Shown one piece after another: positions 1 to 6,099 of a DNA stretch of 12,948 nt. Position numbers and translations under genes: made by a program. Below the pieces are notes generated by a model. It searched no databases. It saw only the letters and a program-made list of their open reading frames with translations, and was not told the origin of the DNA. Origin of the DNA: UBA3305 sp002373555 (GTDB lineage Bacteria; Bacillota; Clostridia; Lachnospirales; Lachnospiraceae). The DNA is taken from assembly GCA_946612455.1 (NCBI GenBank), contig CAMOER010000054.1, positions 1-12,948 on the forward strand, written 5' to 3'. Every line of letters begins with the position of its first letter. Position 1 is the stretch's first letter.

Positions 1-296
1 GGAGGGATATCAGGAAATATCCGGCCGGCTTCGTCAATGTCGATGAGCCGTATGATAGAGAGCATCACGCGGCCCGTTATCATTTTACTCAGTGCCCGAA
101 TGCGGAATTTGCCAAAAGCCATGATCTTCTTCATGTGCTGCCGCTTATGTGTAACGCTGACTTCTTCGGAATCGGAGAGATCCATGGTCAGCTGATCCGG
201 TGCGGAACCTGCGGCAACAGTAACAAATGCGATTATCTGATTGTTGGCAGCGACAACAAAACAGCGGCAGAATACGAGACCGTTACAGATGAATAG
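1..296 (+). CDS. ATC hydrolase family protein (PF14196-like), 3' end only
   Basis: The frame read from base 3 is open to the TAG at 294-296 and gives the last 97 residues of a protein whose start lies outside the window. The segment contains RYHFTQC, then LPLMCNADFFGIGE, then LIRCGTC and a final KCDYLIVGS. This pattern (FTxC, then PxMCxxDy...E, then a Cys-Asp near the end) is the C-terminal signature of the L-2-amino-thiazoline-4-carboxylic acid hydrolase family. The same pattern occurs in the complete paralogue at 10339-10971, which supports the call. Members are small cytoplasmic proteins; the namesake opens a thiazoline ring on the route to cysteine, but most clostridial members have no known substrate. 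The gene probably belonged to a + strand operon entering from the left. Family assignment is fairly secure; substrate is unknown. Confidence 0.75.
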   Translation, partial: RDIRKYPAGFVNVDEPYDREHHAARYHFTQCPNAEFAKSHDLLHVLPLMCNADFFGIGEIHGQLIRCGTCGNSNKCDYLIVGSDNKTAAEYETVTDE

Positions 297-405
297 GGAT
301 TTCTTGTCAGTCAGAGAACAGAGCAGAAGAAGGTTTCAAGACCCATAAGAGAGCTGAGCACGGAAGAAAGCCGAGAGCAAAAGAATTCGTAAGGGAGGTG
401 TCTCT

Positions 406-843
406 TTGAGCCTTGGCGCAAAAATCGCGGTGTCGGCCATGCGCGGCATCAAGAAAACCAGCCTTATTAAAGGTCCGAGTGCGGATCTTGATGCAGAGCT
501 AAGAAAAGCGAAGAAATACAACCGGAAGCACCCCTATGCGAGACTATGTGAATCGCAGAATAGAGGGGTGAAGGCTGTGAGAATTCTGATTTTCGATGCC
601 GGCGTGATCGGTAGCCTGTACGGCGCGCTGCTTGCGGAGGCCGGATACGGGGTATCCGTTTACGCGCGAGGACGTCGGCTGGAAAGCATGTCACAGGATG
701 GCCTGCTGGTTAAATACAAGGGAAAAATCCGAAAAGCCTCCGTAAAAGTGCTTTCAAGGCTGGAGGCGGAAGACCGCTATGAGCTTGTTTTTTTGACCGT
801 CCGGGAAAACCAGCAGCATGCGGCGCCGGATGAGATACTTTAG
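406..843 (+). pseudogene. Composite broken ORF: unrelated leader plus truncated ketopantoate-reductase-like (PanE/ApbA) N-terminus
   Basis: A TTG start at 406 lies behind a good ribosome binding site (AAGGGAGG at 391-398) and opens a 145-codon frame. Residues 1 to about 45 (MSLGAKIAVSAMRGIKK, later LRKAKKYNRKHPYA) look like the start of a different protein, perhaps an alpha/beta hydrolase of the sort found nearby. From residue 58, which is an in-frame GTG at 577-579 with AGAGGGG upstream, the sequence becomes a Rossmann segment: VRILIFDAGVIGSLYGALLAEAGYG, then VYARGRRLE and ELVFLTVREN. That is the N-terminal NADP-binding part of ketopantoate-reductase-family proteins. Two things suggest decay: the first Gly of GxGxxG is Asp here, and the protein stops after about 88 residues where the family runs to about 300, so the catalytic Lys domain is missing. 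An expressed truncated protein cannot be excluded. Confidence 0.6.
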
Positions 844-894
844 TTGCACGTGCAGTTTTACCGGTGGCTTGAGTAAGAAGGCAATCTAAAAAAA

Positions 895-928
895 GAGGAC
901 AACATCCTTCGCAGTCAGGAGGACAACA
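895..928 (+). repeat. 10-bp direct repeat GAGGACAACA, 24 bp apart
   Basis: GAGGACAACA occurs at 895-904 and again at 919-928. The second copy contains the ribosome binding site of the membrane protein starting at 931. The first copy has no start codon behind it. It may be a small tandem duplication or the scar of the event that truncated the preceding reductase-like gene; chance is also possible at this length. Confidence 0.4.
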
Positions 929-930
929 GT

Positions 931-1440
931 ATGCTTTTAACAATATTTATGGCGATCGTATTCTGCGCTGCGATCACGATACTGCTGATATCGGCTGTGG
1001 CTTTCGTTCAGTATGACGGCACCAACAAGTGGTTTTTCTCGTCAGCCCCGAAGGAAGCTCTGAAACTCTTAAAACCCAGAAAAGAGGAATTGTTCTACGG
1101 CGCAAAGACAATGGGATGGGTGCTGATGATCATCAGTATCCTGATAATATTGGGCGTGGGTGTGATCTCCGTCTGGGACGGTTTTCGGAGCGGCTTCTCT
1201 TTTTTACAGTTTTTCCTGCGCTTTGTATTGATCTTTACGATCTACAAAGCCTACGACATGGTTTTCTTTGACTGGTTTCTGCTGTGCCGCTTCCGTTTCT
1301 TCCAGCATTACTACCCCGAGGTGGCGCCCGTGTACGACGGCAGAAAATATGGATACAACCTGAAAAGCCAGCTTCTGAAGCTGTTTGTGATCTTTCCGGC
1401 GGCCTCTGCGCTGGGTGCCTGGATCTGCACCCTGTTCTGA
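931..1440 (+). CDS. Four-span membrane protein, unknown family (paralogue A)
   Basis: This encodes 169 residues, starting at ATG 931 with GGAGG at 918-922, eight bases upstream. The hydropathy pattern read by eye gives four membrane segments at about residues 2-26, 61-82, 90-118 and 148-168, with a basic loop (KLLKPRKEE) between the first two. Within the third segment is a D-x4-D pair (YDMVFFDWF, Asp109 and Asp114), followed by a Pro-Glu and Tyr/Asp-rich loop (YYPEVAPVYDG). The protein at 2171-2665 has the same length, topology and D-x4-D spacing, so the two look like diverged copies. I recognise no enzymatic motif and cannot name a family. The gene is the first of a three-gene cluster, with 14 nt to the next gene. 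No convincing promoter was seen directly upstream. Confidence 0.8.
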   Translation: MLLTIFMAIVFCAAITILLISAVAFVQYDGTNKWFFSSAPKEALKLLKPRKEELFYGAKTMGWVLMIISILIILGVGVISVWDGFRSGFSFLQFFLRFVLIFTIYKAYDMVFFDWFLLCRFRFFQHYYPEVAPVYDGRKYGYNLKSQLLKLFVIFPAASALGAWICTLF

Positions 1441-1454
1441 AAGGAGGAACAAGC

Positions 1455-2174
1455 ATGACGTTGCAGGAACGTACGAAGATCACGAAACGAATGCAGTGGA
1501 TCATTCCCGCTATGATCCTGTGCATCATCGGCGACTACTGCATGGGGCTTGAGCCGAAAAACAGCACGGCCGCCTCTTTCATGATCTCAACAGGTTGGCT
1601 CACAATTGCAGACTGGCGGATCGCCCTTTCCAATATTGGCGGATTGATCGGTACCGCATTATACATGATCGCCGTTTTGCCTTTCATTCAGTATCTGAAT
1701 TGGAAGCTGACTCAGTGCAGTGACAAGTGGAGTCGCCGTTTTCTGAAGCTGTATATCGCGGGGCTCTACTGGGGCTGCATGGTGTTTGTGTATTTTCATC
1801 TGGCCTGCGGAACGCTGATCCACAACTACAACGTCATTTATGAAGCTGTACAGAGCAACACGGCAAGAGCCGTTGCGGCATGGAACCGATCGTATACGGT
1901 GCAGGCAGTCCCGTATTGGGTATCGTTTGCCGTACTGGGGATCACCTCCACCGGCGGTTGGATCGCCATTGTTCTGAAGGGTGTACTGCCGTTGAAAAAG
2001 CTTTGGGTGCTGGCGGCCCCGCTTCTTGTGGCCGGGATCGGATTTCTGCTGGAACTGATTCTTCCGCTGCCCTTCAACGGCTTCGCGTCAGGTTTTGAGA
2101 GCCTCGGCTGGATCGTGATGTTCCTCGGGGGCATACGGGCAGTAAAGGAGGCCGAAAGGACGGACGACAGATGA
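1455..2174 (+). CDS. Multi-spanning membrane protein, possibly DUF6796-like
   Basis: The protein has 239 residues. ATG 1455 is chosen over the upstream in-frame ATG at 1284 because AAGGAGG lies at 1441-1447 with ideal 7-nt spacing, and the earlier start would overlap the preceding gene almost entirely. About six to seven hydrophobic segments are visible: near residues 14-30, 57-80, 97-118, 151-170, 177-191, 193-208 and 217-230. An early GDYCMG motif follows the first segment, and ALSNIGGLIGTALYMIAVLPF forms the second. That layout recalls the DUF6796 membrane family, but this is from memory and tentative. It shares 4 nt (ATGA) with the next gene, so the two are probably translationally coupled. 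Role unknown; possibly a membrane complex with its two smaller neighbours. Confidence 0.78.
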   Translation: MTLQERTKITKRMQWIIPAMILCIIGDYCMGLEPKNSTAASFMISTGWLTIADWRIALSNIGGLIGTALYMIAVLPFIQYLNWKLTQCSDKWSRRFLKLYIAGLYWGCMVFVYFHLACGTLIHNYNVIYEAVQSNTARAVAAWNRSYTVQAVPYWVSFAVLGITSTGGWIAIVLKGVLPLKKLWVLAAPLLVAGIGFLLELILPLPFNGFASGFESLGWIVMFLGGIRAVKEAERTDDR

Positions 2175-2665
2175 TTGCACTCAAACTGATTGTGGAAGGC
2201 CTCGGGCTGGGGCTTCTTCTGTACCTTATCTGCGCCCTCGGCATCCGTAACGGCGCCGTTGGTATGGTGCACCTGTACGATCCCAAGGTGCAGGATCGCG
2301 TTGTAAAGCTCGGCCTGACGACAGCGGAGGAGATCCGAAAAAGAAGCCTGAGCTTCAAAAGCCTGTGCTTTCCGGGCTATCTGATCTACGTTTTGGTGTG
2401 CGTATATGCGATCAACGGTGCGTGCGGCTTTTGGCCCGGTTTTTGGCAGAGCTTCGTGATCCTGTCCATCATGAATCTGATCGACCGCTTTCTGATCGAT
2501 GAGTATTGGGTAGGCCATACCGAAGCCTGGATCATCCCAGGCACGGAGGATTTACAGCCGTATATCACGGCGAAGGAAAAGAAACAGAAATGGATCATGG
2601 GAACCGTTGGCATGGCAGTTACATCTGCTGTCCTCTCCGGGATCATGACCCTGATCCTGAAATAA
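2171..2665 (+). CDS. Four-span membrane protein, unknown family (paralogue B)
   Basis: This encodes 164 residues, with ATG 2171 overlapping the previous stop by 4 nt; GAAAGGA at 2154-2160 can serve as ribosome binding site. Four membrane segments are visible at about residues 4-24, 66-86, 91-110 and 142-163. The third ends in a D-x4-D pair (IDRFLIDEYW, Asp105 and Asp110), followed by a polar loop with IIPGTEDLQPY. Length, topology and these acidic positions match the protein at 931-1440, including a charged linker (TTAEEIRKRS) after the first segment, so I read them as paralogues flanking the larger membrane protein. No known function is recognisable. It is the last intact member of the cluster; a stub ORF follows 12 nt downstream. 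Confidence 0.8.
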   Translation: MIALKLIVEGLGLGLLLYLICALGIRNGAVGMVHLYDPKVQDRVVKLGLTTAEEIRKRSLSFKSLCFPGYLIYVLVCVYAINGACGFWPGFWQSFVILSIMNLIDRFLIDEYWVGHTEAWIIPGTEDLQPYITAKEKKQKWIMGTVGMAVTSAVLSGIMTLILK

Positions 2666-2677
2666 GGAGTGGAAAAA

Positions 2678-2737
2678 ATGGTCACCCTGGTTCTGACGCT
2701 GATAATGTGCGCACTGCCGTTTGGCATGCCCGCTTGA
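2678..2737 (+). pseudogene. 19-codon membrane-peptide stub
   Basis: ATG 2678 is preceded by AAGGAG at the correct distance and reads MVTLVLTLIMCALPFGMPA before a TGA at 2735-2737. The start resembles the first transmembrane helix of small hydrophobic proteins common in Clostridia, cut off early. It could be a genuine micro-protein, but the lack of a full helix pair and the disordered region after it favour a truncated remnant. Confidence 0.4.
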
Positions 2738-2765
2738 AGATCCTGCATTTGGAACTCGTAGAAGA

Positions 2766-2966
2766 ATGATTACCAAAGTAAGTGCCATGCATCCTGCGCA
2801 GATGGAGACAGCATGCAGGAGGATGGCAGAGAGCAGCCTTGATTATAAAATGACCGGAAGAAACCTCGGTATGTGTGAGCATTTGGACAAAGAACACTTT
2901 TACCGCTTCACACAGGGCTGTTTTGCATCGGATATGCGCGGGCAGGATGCGGGCTTTATCGTATGA
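2766..2966 (+). CDS. Unrecognised 66-codon ORF, probably a gene fragment
   Basis: ATG 2766 opens a frame with coding-like composition: MITKVSAMHPAQME, then SLDYKMTGRNLGMCEHLDKE and FTQGCFASDMRGQDAGFIV. It is soluble, contains two Cys and four His, and shows no motif that I recognise. The ribosome binding site is poor (only GAAGA close by). A TTG-started extension to 2721 exists but overlaps the preceding stub and adds nothing recognisable. The frame ends 24 nt before the alpha/beta hydrolase start. It may be the surviving end of a deleted gene or a small hypothetical protein; I favour the former because the region around it is disordered. Confidence 0.4.
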   Translation: MITKVSAMHPAQMETACRRMAESSLDYKMTGRNLGMCEHLDKEHFYRFTQGCFASDMRGQDAGFIV

Positions 2967-2990
2967 GAGGTAAAAAAGGGGATGATCTGC

Positions 2991-3740
2991 ATGAGAATTT
3001 ATGAGTATGGGAAAGAGAACCCGGAATGCATTCTGCTGATCCACCCGTCGCTGGTGACCTGGGATTACTTTGAAAATGTTATTCCGCTTTTGGAAAAAGA
3101 CTATCACCTGCTGATCCCCGCGATCCCGGGATATGACCTTGAGAATGGTTCTGAGTTCAGCTCGGTGGAGAGGATCGCGTCTCAGCTGGCGGATGACCTT
3201 CTGGAAAAAGGGATCCGTGAAGTAAAGGCGATCTACGGCTGCTCCATGGGCGGCAGCATCGTTCTGCGGATGGCGGTGGACGGAAAGCTGAAAGCGCGGC
3301 ACTACGTCATGGACGGAGGGATCACGCCCTATCAGCTACCGTGGCTCCTGACCCGGTTGATTGCGTTGCGCGATTTCGGCATGATGGCCCTCGGCAAGCT
3401 AGGCGGGGAAAACGTGATAGTGAAGGCCTTCAGCTCCACCCAGTACAGCGAGGAGGATCTGAAATACTTAGCCAATATGTTCCGTCACTGCACGTATAAG
3501 ACGCTGTGGAATACCTTCGATTCCTGCAACAACTATCAAATGCCGAAGAAAACCATGCGTTTTTGCAGCGAGATTCATTACTGGTATGCGGAAAAAGAAC
3601 GCAAAGCCAGAGATTGGGATCTGAAGTACATGAAGAAGTTTGTCCCTGATACTGTTTTCAAAAGCTTTGCGGGCATGGATCACGGAGATATGGCGCTGTT
3701 TTATCCGGAGCGAATGGCCCAGGAACTGAACAGCCTTTGA
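2991..3740 (+). CDS. Alpha/beta hydrolase fold protein
   Basis: The protein has 249 residues from ATG 2991. The in-frame ATG at 2982 sits directly against the AAGGGG element, so the second ATG has the more workable spacing and gives the family-typical start MRIYEYG. The first strand region is followed by LLIHPSL (oxyanion area) and PAIPGYD. The nucleophile elbow is YGCSMGGS with Ser85 in GxSxG. The catalytic His is probably His231 in GMDHGDM near the C-terminus. No signal peptide is visible, so it should be cytoplasmic. The family hydrolyses esters, lactones or thioesters; nothing here gives the substrate. A related but distinct hydrolase with Ser at the same residue number lies at 10997-11782. 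The AraC-type regulator begins 41 nt downstream on the same strand. Confidence 0.85.
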   Translation: MRIYEYGKENPECILLIHPSLVTWDYFENVIPLLEKDYHLLIPAIPGYDLENGSEFSSVERIASQLADDLLEKGIREVKAIYGCSMGGSIVLRMAVDGKLKARHYVMDGGITPYQLPWLLTRLIALRDFGMMALGKLGGENVIVKAFSSTQYSEEDLKYLANMFRHCTYKTLWNTFDSCNNYQMPKKTMRFCSEIHYWYAEKERKARDWDLKYMKKFVPDTVFKSFAGMDHGDMALFYPERMAQELNSL

Positions 3741-3781
3741 GGAAAGCAGAAGATGCTCTCCGGGAAAGGGAGGAATAAACC

Positions 3782-4699
3782 ATGAACGCCAAAAAAGCAT
3801 TGTCAGAGCTGTACCAATTAACCCGGACAGCACCCGCCTTGACCGTGCAGCTGCCATCAGAACTGGGCTGTGGCAACATTTCCTGCCTGACAACGACGAA
3901 TGGTATCAGCCTGTCCAATTGGAGCATGTGCTATGAAAGAGAAGCCCAGGTGTCAGGTAAAGTGGGGGGTGACCTCCGCCTGCTATTTTGTCTGGGGGAA
4001 GGAGTAGTATGGCATTCATGTAACCATAATCATGCATTCAGGCTGGATCCATGGGAGGCATGCCTGTGCCTCGGCGACGGATCAGACGAAGCAATGTGTT
4101 ACGGAGCAGGCGCACAATTTGCCTTTCACGCCATCAACATTCCGAGAAGCTATGCGGTGTCACTTTTGAGCCAATATTTTTCAGAGACAGATGTGGCGGA
4201 AATCACTCAGGAGCTGAACGGACGGCGATTCCCGATCTCACGGGAGCTCAGAGCTATGCTGGGCACGTTTCATCATCTGAGCGATATTACCGATCGCTTT
4301 GCCATGATGCGCGCGGAAGGGGTTGTGCATGAATTGCTGGCAATATGCATGCGGGATGCAATGGGAGAGCACCAGAACAGGCTTCGGCCTGACGATGCGG
4401 AGCTTGTGCGGGCAGTAAAAGAAAGAATTGACCGCGAGTATACTTCGGCGCCAAGTATTTCCACGCTGGCACATGACTATGGCGTGAGCCCCTCCAAGCT
4501 TACCGGAGACTTCAAGAAACAGTACGGAATGCCCCTGCATGCATATATCATTGAATGCAGACTGTGCGAGGCAGCAAGACTGCTTCGTACTGGAATGTAT
4601 ACGGTCGGAGAAGTGGCAGAAACAGTTGGTTATGTCAAAGCCGGTCAGTTTTCCGAAGCGTTCAGGCGCCGTTTTGGAGTGCTCCCGAGAGAATACTGA
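3782..4699 (+). CDS. AraC-family transcriptional regulator
   Basis: The protein has 305 residues. ATG 3782 has GGGAGG at 3768-3773 with 8-nt spacing. Residues 1 to about 195 form an N-terminal effector domain of uncertain type, rich in Cys and His (SCNHNHAF around 79-86). The C-terminal 95 residues are the AraC double helix-turn-helix: first helix pair around 224-248 (SISTLAHDYGVSPSKL), second around 273-305 (VGEVAETVGYVKAGQFSEAF followed by RRRFGVLPREY). The chain ends exactly where the family usually does. Such proteins normally activate neighbouring operons in response to a small ligand or surface signal. The adjacent hydrolase upstream or the GLUG protein downstream are natural targets, though no binding site could be assigned. 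The dyads at 6016 and 12603 look unlike AraC sites. Confidence 0.9.
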   Translation: MNAKKALSELYQLTRTAPALTVQLPSELGCGNISCLTTTNGISLSNWSMCYEREAQVSGKVGGDLRLLFCLGEGVVWHSCNHNHAFRLDPWEACLCLGDGSDEAMCYGAGAQFAFHAINIPRSYAVSLLSQYFSETDVAEITQELNGRRFPISRELRAMLGTFHHLSDITDRFAMMRAEGVVHELLAICMRDAMGEHQNRLRPDDAELVRAVKERIDREYTSAPSISTLAHDYGVSPSKLTGDFKKQYGMPLHAYIIECRLCEAARLLRTGMYTVGEVAETVGYVKAGQFSEAFRRRFGVLPREY

Positions 4700-4806
4700 T
4701 TTTGGGAAAAAACGAATTGTTTTTGGGCTGGATGAAGCGAAAATGGTGTCCTACAATAGTAAGAGGAAACTAACCATGTTGCCATAATTTGAGAGGAGGC
4801 ATTTCT

Positions 4807-5934
4807 ATGCAGAGAAAATGGTGTTCGATTCTGCTTGTGGTCGCGCTTTTGCTGGTGTTCCCTGTAACGGCTTCGGCAGAAGCAGTCTTTGCCGGGGGCA
4901 GCGGGACAGCGGAAGATCCATGGCAGATCTCAACGGCGGGGCAAATGGACCATGTACGTGATGATCTGACGGCACACTATGTGTTGATCGACGACATTGA
5001 TCTATCTGAGTACGAGAATTGGAAGCCCATTGGAGCGTTTCAGCCAAGGTCTGACGCCCCGGAAGATGCTGAGGTCCCGCATCCGCACTATGCTTTTGCC
5101 GGCGCCTTTGACGGACAAGGCCATAAGATTTTCAATCTGACAGTAGCTGCCGATACTCCCATGGGGGCCGGACTGTTTGGATGTGCCAGCGGAACAGAGG
5201 CTGCAGAAGCATACATCGGCGATTTTGTCCTCGAAAACGTAAATGTATCGGGAGCTTATCTCGTAGGTGGTGCAGTTGGGCTGCAATTTATGAATTGCAA
5301 GGTCGCAAACATCGATCTCGTTGGAGAGAATGTTCTGACAGGCATGCAGGGGATCGGAGGCATCGTGGGAACCGGCTTTGACCTGATCTCCGATTGTGCC
5401 GCCACAGCCGATATTACTGTGCTTGGCGATGACGGCGCGTGTGCCGGACTGATTGCGGGCGGCACAACCATGAGTTCCATTGAAAACTGCACTGCAGTCG
5501 GCGGCAGCATCACCGCAGAGGGCAATGCCACATGGGGATTCGGTGCAGTCTGCGGCGCACCGTGGGGTGCCCCTGCGATCACAAATTGCATCGCAAAGAA
5601 TACAGTGCTCACAGTCAGCGGGGAAGGTAACCGCCTTGTAGGCGGCCTGCTGGGCTTCGGCGGAAGCTATGATCCGTCTGCACCGGCACAGATTACCGGT
5701 TGCACCGTGCAGGATGTTACCATCCATGTTTCCGGTACCACAGATTCTGTAGGCGGCCTCATCGGTGCTGGGAAAGAAATGATGGAGGGCAGTGACGTGA
5801 TGTCCTCTTTTGAAATCCGCGAATGCGCCGTGTCCGGAAGGATCACCGGCGGCGGAGAATCCATTGGGAGTGTGGTCGGTGACCCGGCCTGTGCAAAGAC
5901 CATAGAATGCGATGGCGGCATGGAGATTCAATAG
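4807..5934 (+). CDS. Secreted GLUG-repeat (beta-helix) protein
   Basis: The protein has 375 residues from ATG 4807, chosen because GGAGG lies at 4795-4799; the TTG at 4789 would lie upstream of that site. Residues 1-26 are a classic signal peptide (MQRKWC, a hydrophobic core, then cleavage near TASAEA). The mature start FAGGSGTAEDPWQISTAGQ, with DIDLSEYENWKPIG and AFDGQGHKIFNL, is the usual head of Gram-positive GLUG/M26-type beta-helix proteins. Seven repeat units of roughly 28-41 residues follow, each with a G-G-[LIV]-x-G turn and an [IMF]xxC position; the cysteines are 164, 197, 228, 261, 299, 340 and 368. No LPXTG motif, SLH domain or membrane anchor follows, so it should be released or held non-covalently. 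Probable role: adhesion or surface binding. A hairpin lies 35 nt past the stop. Confidence 0.85.
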   Translation: MQRKWCSILLVVALLLVFPVTASAEAVFAGGSGTAEDPWQISTAGQMDHVRDDLTAHYVLIDDIDLSEYENWKPIGAFQPRSDAPEDAEVPHPHYAFAGAFDGQGHKIFNLTVAADTPMGAGLFGCASGTEAAEAYIGDFVLENVNVSGAYLVGGAVGLQFMNCKVANIDLVGENVLTGMQGIGGIVGTGFDLISDCAATADITVLGDDGACAGLIAGGTTMSSIENCTAVGGSITAEGNATWGFGAVCGAPWGAPAITNCIAKNTVLTVSGEGNRLVGGLLGFGGSYDPSAPAQITGCTVQDVTIHVSGTTDSVGGLIGAGKEMMEGSDVMSSFEIRECAVSGRITGGGESIGSVVGDPACAKTIECDGGMEIQ

Positions 5935-5969
5935 AGGATATGTCAGCCGGATAAGTAAATAGGAACCAG

Positions 5970-6005
5970 AAGCGCTGTGGAGATTCAAACATTTCCACAG
6001 CGCTT
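5970..6005 (+). terminator. Strong hairpin after the GLUG gene
   Basis: AAGCGCTGTGGA (5970-5981) pairs perfectly with TCCACAGCGCTT (5994-6005). Three more pairs, one of them G-T, leave a 6-nt loop at 5985-5990. It sits between the stop of the GLUG gene and the promoter at 6010. There is no T-tract on the + side (GTACTTGACG follows), so it may terminate inefficiently or act as an mRNA-end stabiliser or an insulator for the promoter. Confidence 0.55.
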
Positions 6006-6009
6006 GTAC

Positions 6010-6038
6010 TTGACGAATTAGCAATATCTAACTATAAT
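6010..6038 (+). promoter_or_regulatory. Near-consensus sigma-70 type promoter
   Basis: TTGACG (6010-6015) and TATAAT (6033-6038) are separated by exactly 17 bp. Transcription should begin near 6045, leaving a leader of about 55 nt before the hydrolase at 6100. Such a strong core promoter usually needs repression to be kept silent, which fits the dyad filling the spacer. Confidence 0.8.
6016..6032 (+). promoter_or_regulatory. Putative operator, copy 1 (TTAG-N6-CTAA dyad)
   Basis: AATTAGCAATATCTAAC occupies the whole spacer between the -35 and -10 boxes. It contains the inverted repeat TTAG-CAATAT-CTAA. A second copy, AATTAGAACTATCTAAC, identical at 15 of 17 positions, lies at the promoter of the - strand operon (12603-12619). 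Position and symmetry fit a site where a dimeric repressor (MarR or TetR type) would block RNA polymerase. The regulator is not identified. Confidence 0.65.
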
Positions 6039-6099
6039 AAACCATAGATCAGGATAGATGACATCATGGATTTGCTCCTTGTTTTGAGGGAGGTTTATT

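Noticed and set aside
845..854. Palindrome TGCACGTGCA after the truncated reductase-like ORF
   Set aside because: A 10-bp palindrome is expected by chance in a window of this size, it is not placed against a promoter, and no second copy was noticed.
876..892. AAGAAGGCAATCTAAAA compared with the operator AATTAGCAATATCTAAC
   Set aside because: Only part of the right half matches, the left TTAG half-site is absent and spacing differs, so it is not counted as a third operator.
1838..2518. 226-codon - strand open frame across the membrane-protein cluster
   Set aside because: It overlaps two + strand genes that are coupled by an ATGA overlap and have coherent membrane topology; no motif or ribosome binding site supports the - reading.
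4710..4757. Possible promoter before the GLUG gene (TACAAT at 4752-4757) and an A/T-rich stem AAAAAC/GTTTTT at 4710-4725
   Set aside because: No -35 element lies at the right distance, and the stem is short and made mostly of A-T pairs. Neither is strong enough to annotate.
5002..6024. 340-codon - strand open frame opposite the GLUG protein
   Set aside because: The + strand gene has a signal peptide, repeats and a strong ribosome binding site. The - translation is Cys/His-rich without domains and would read through the terminator-like hairpin.
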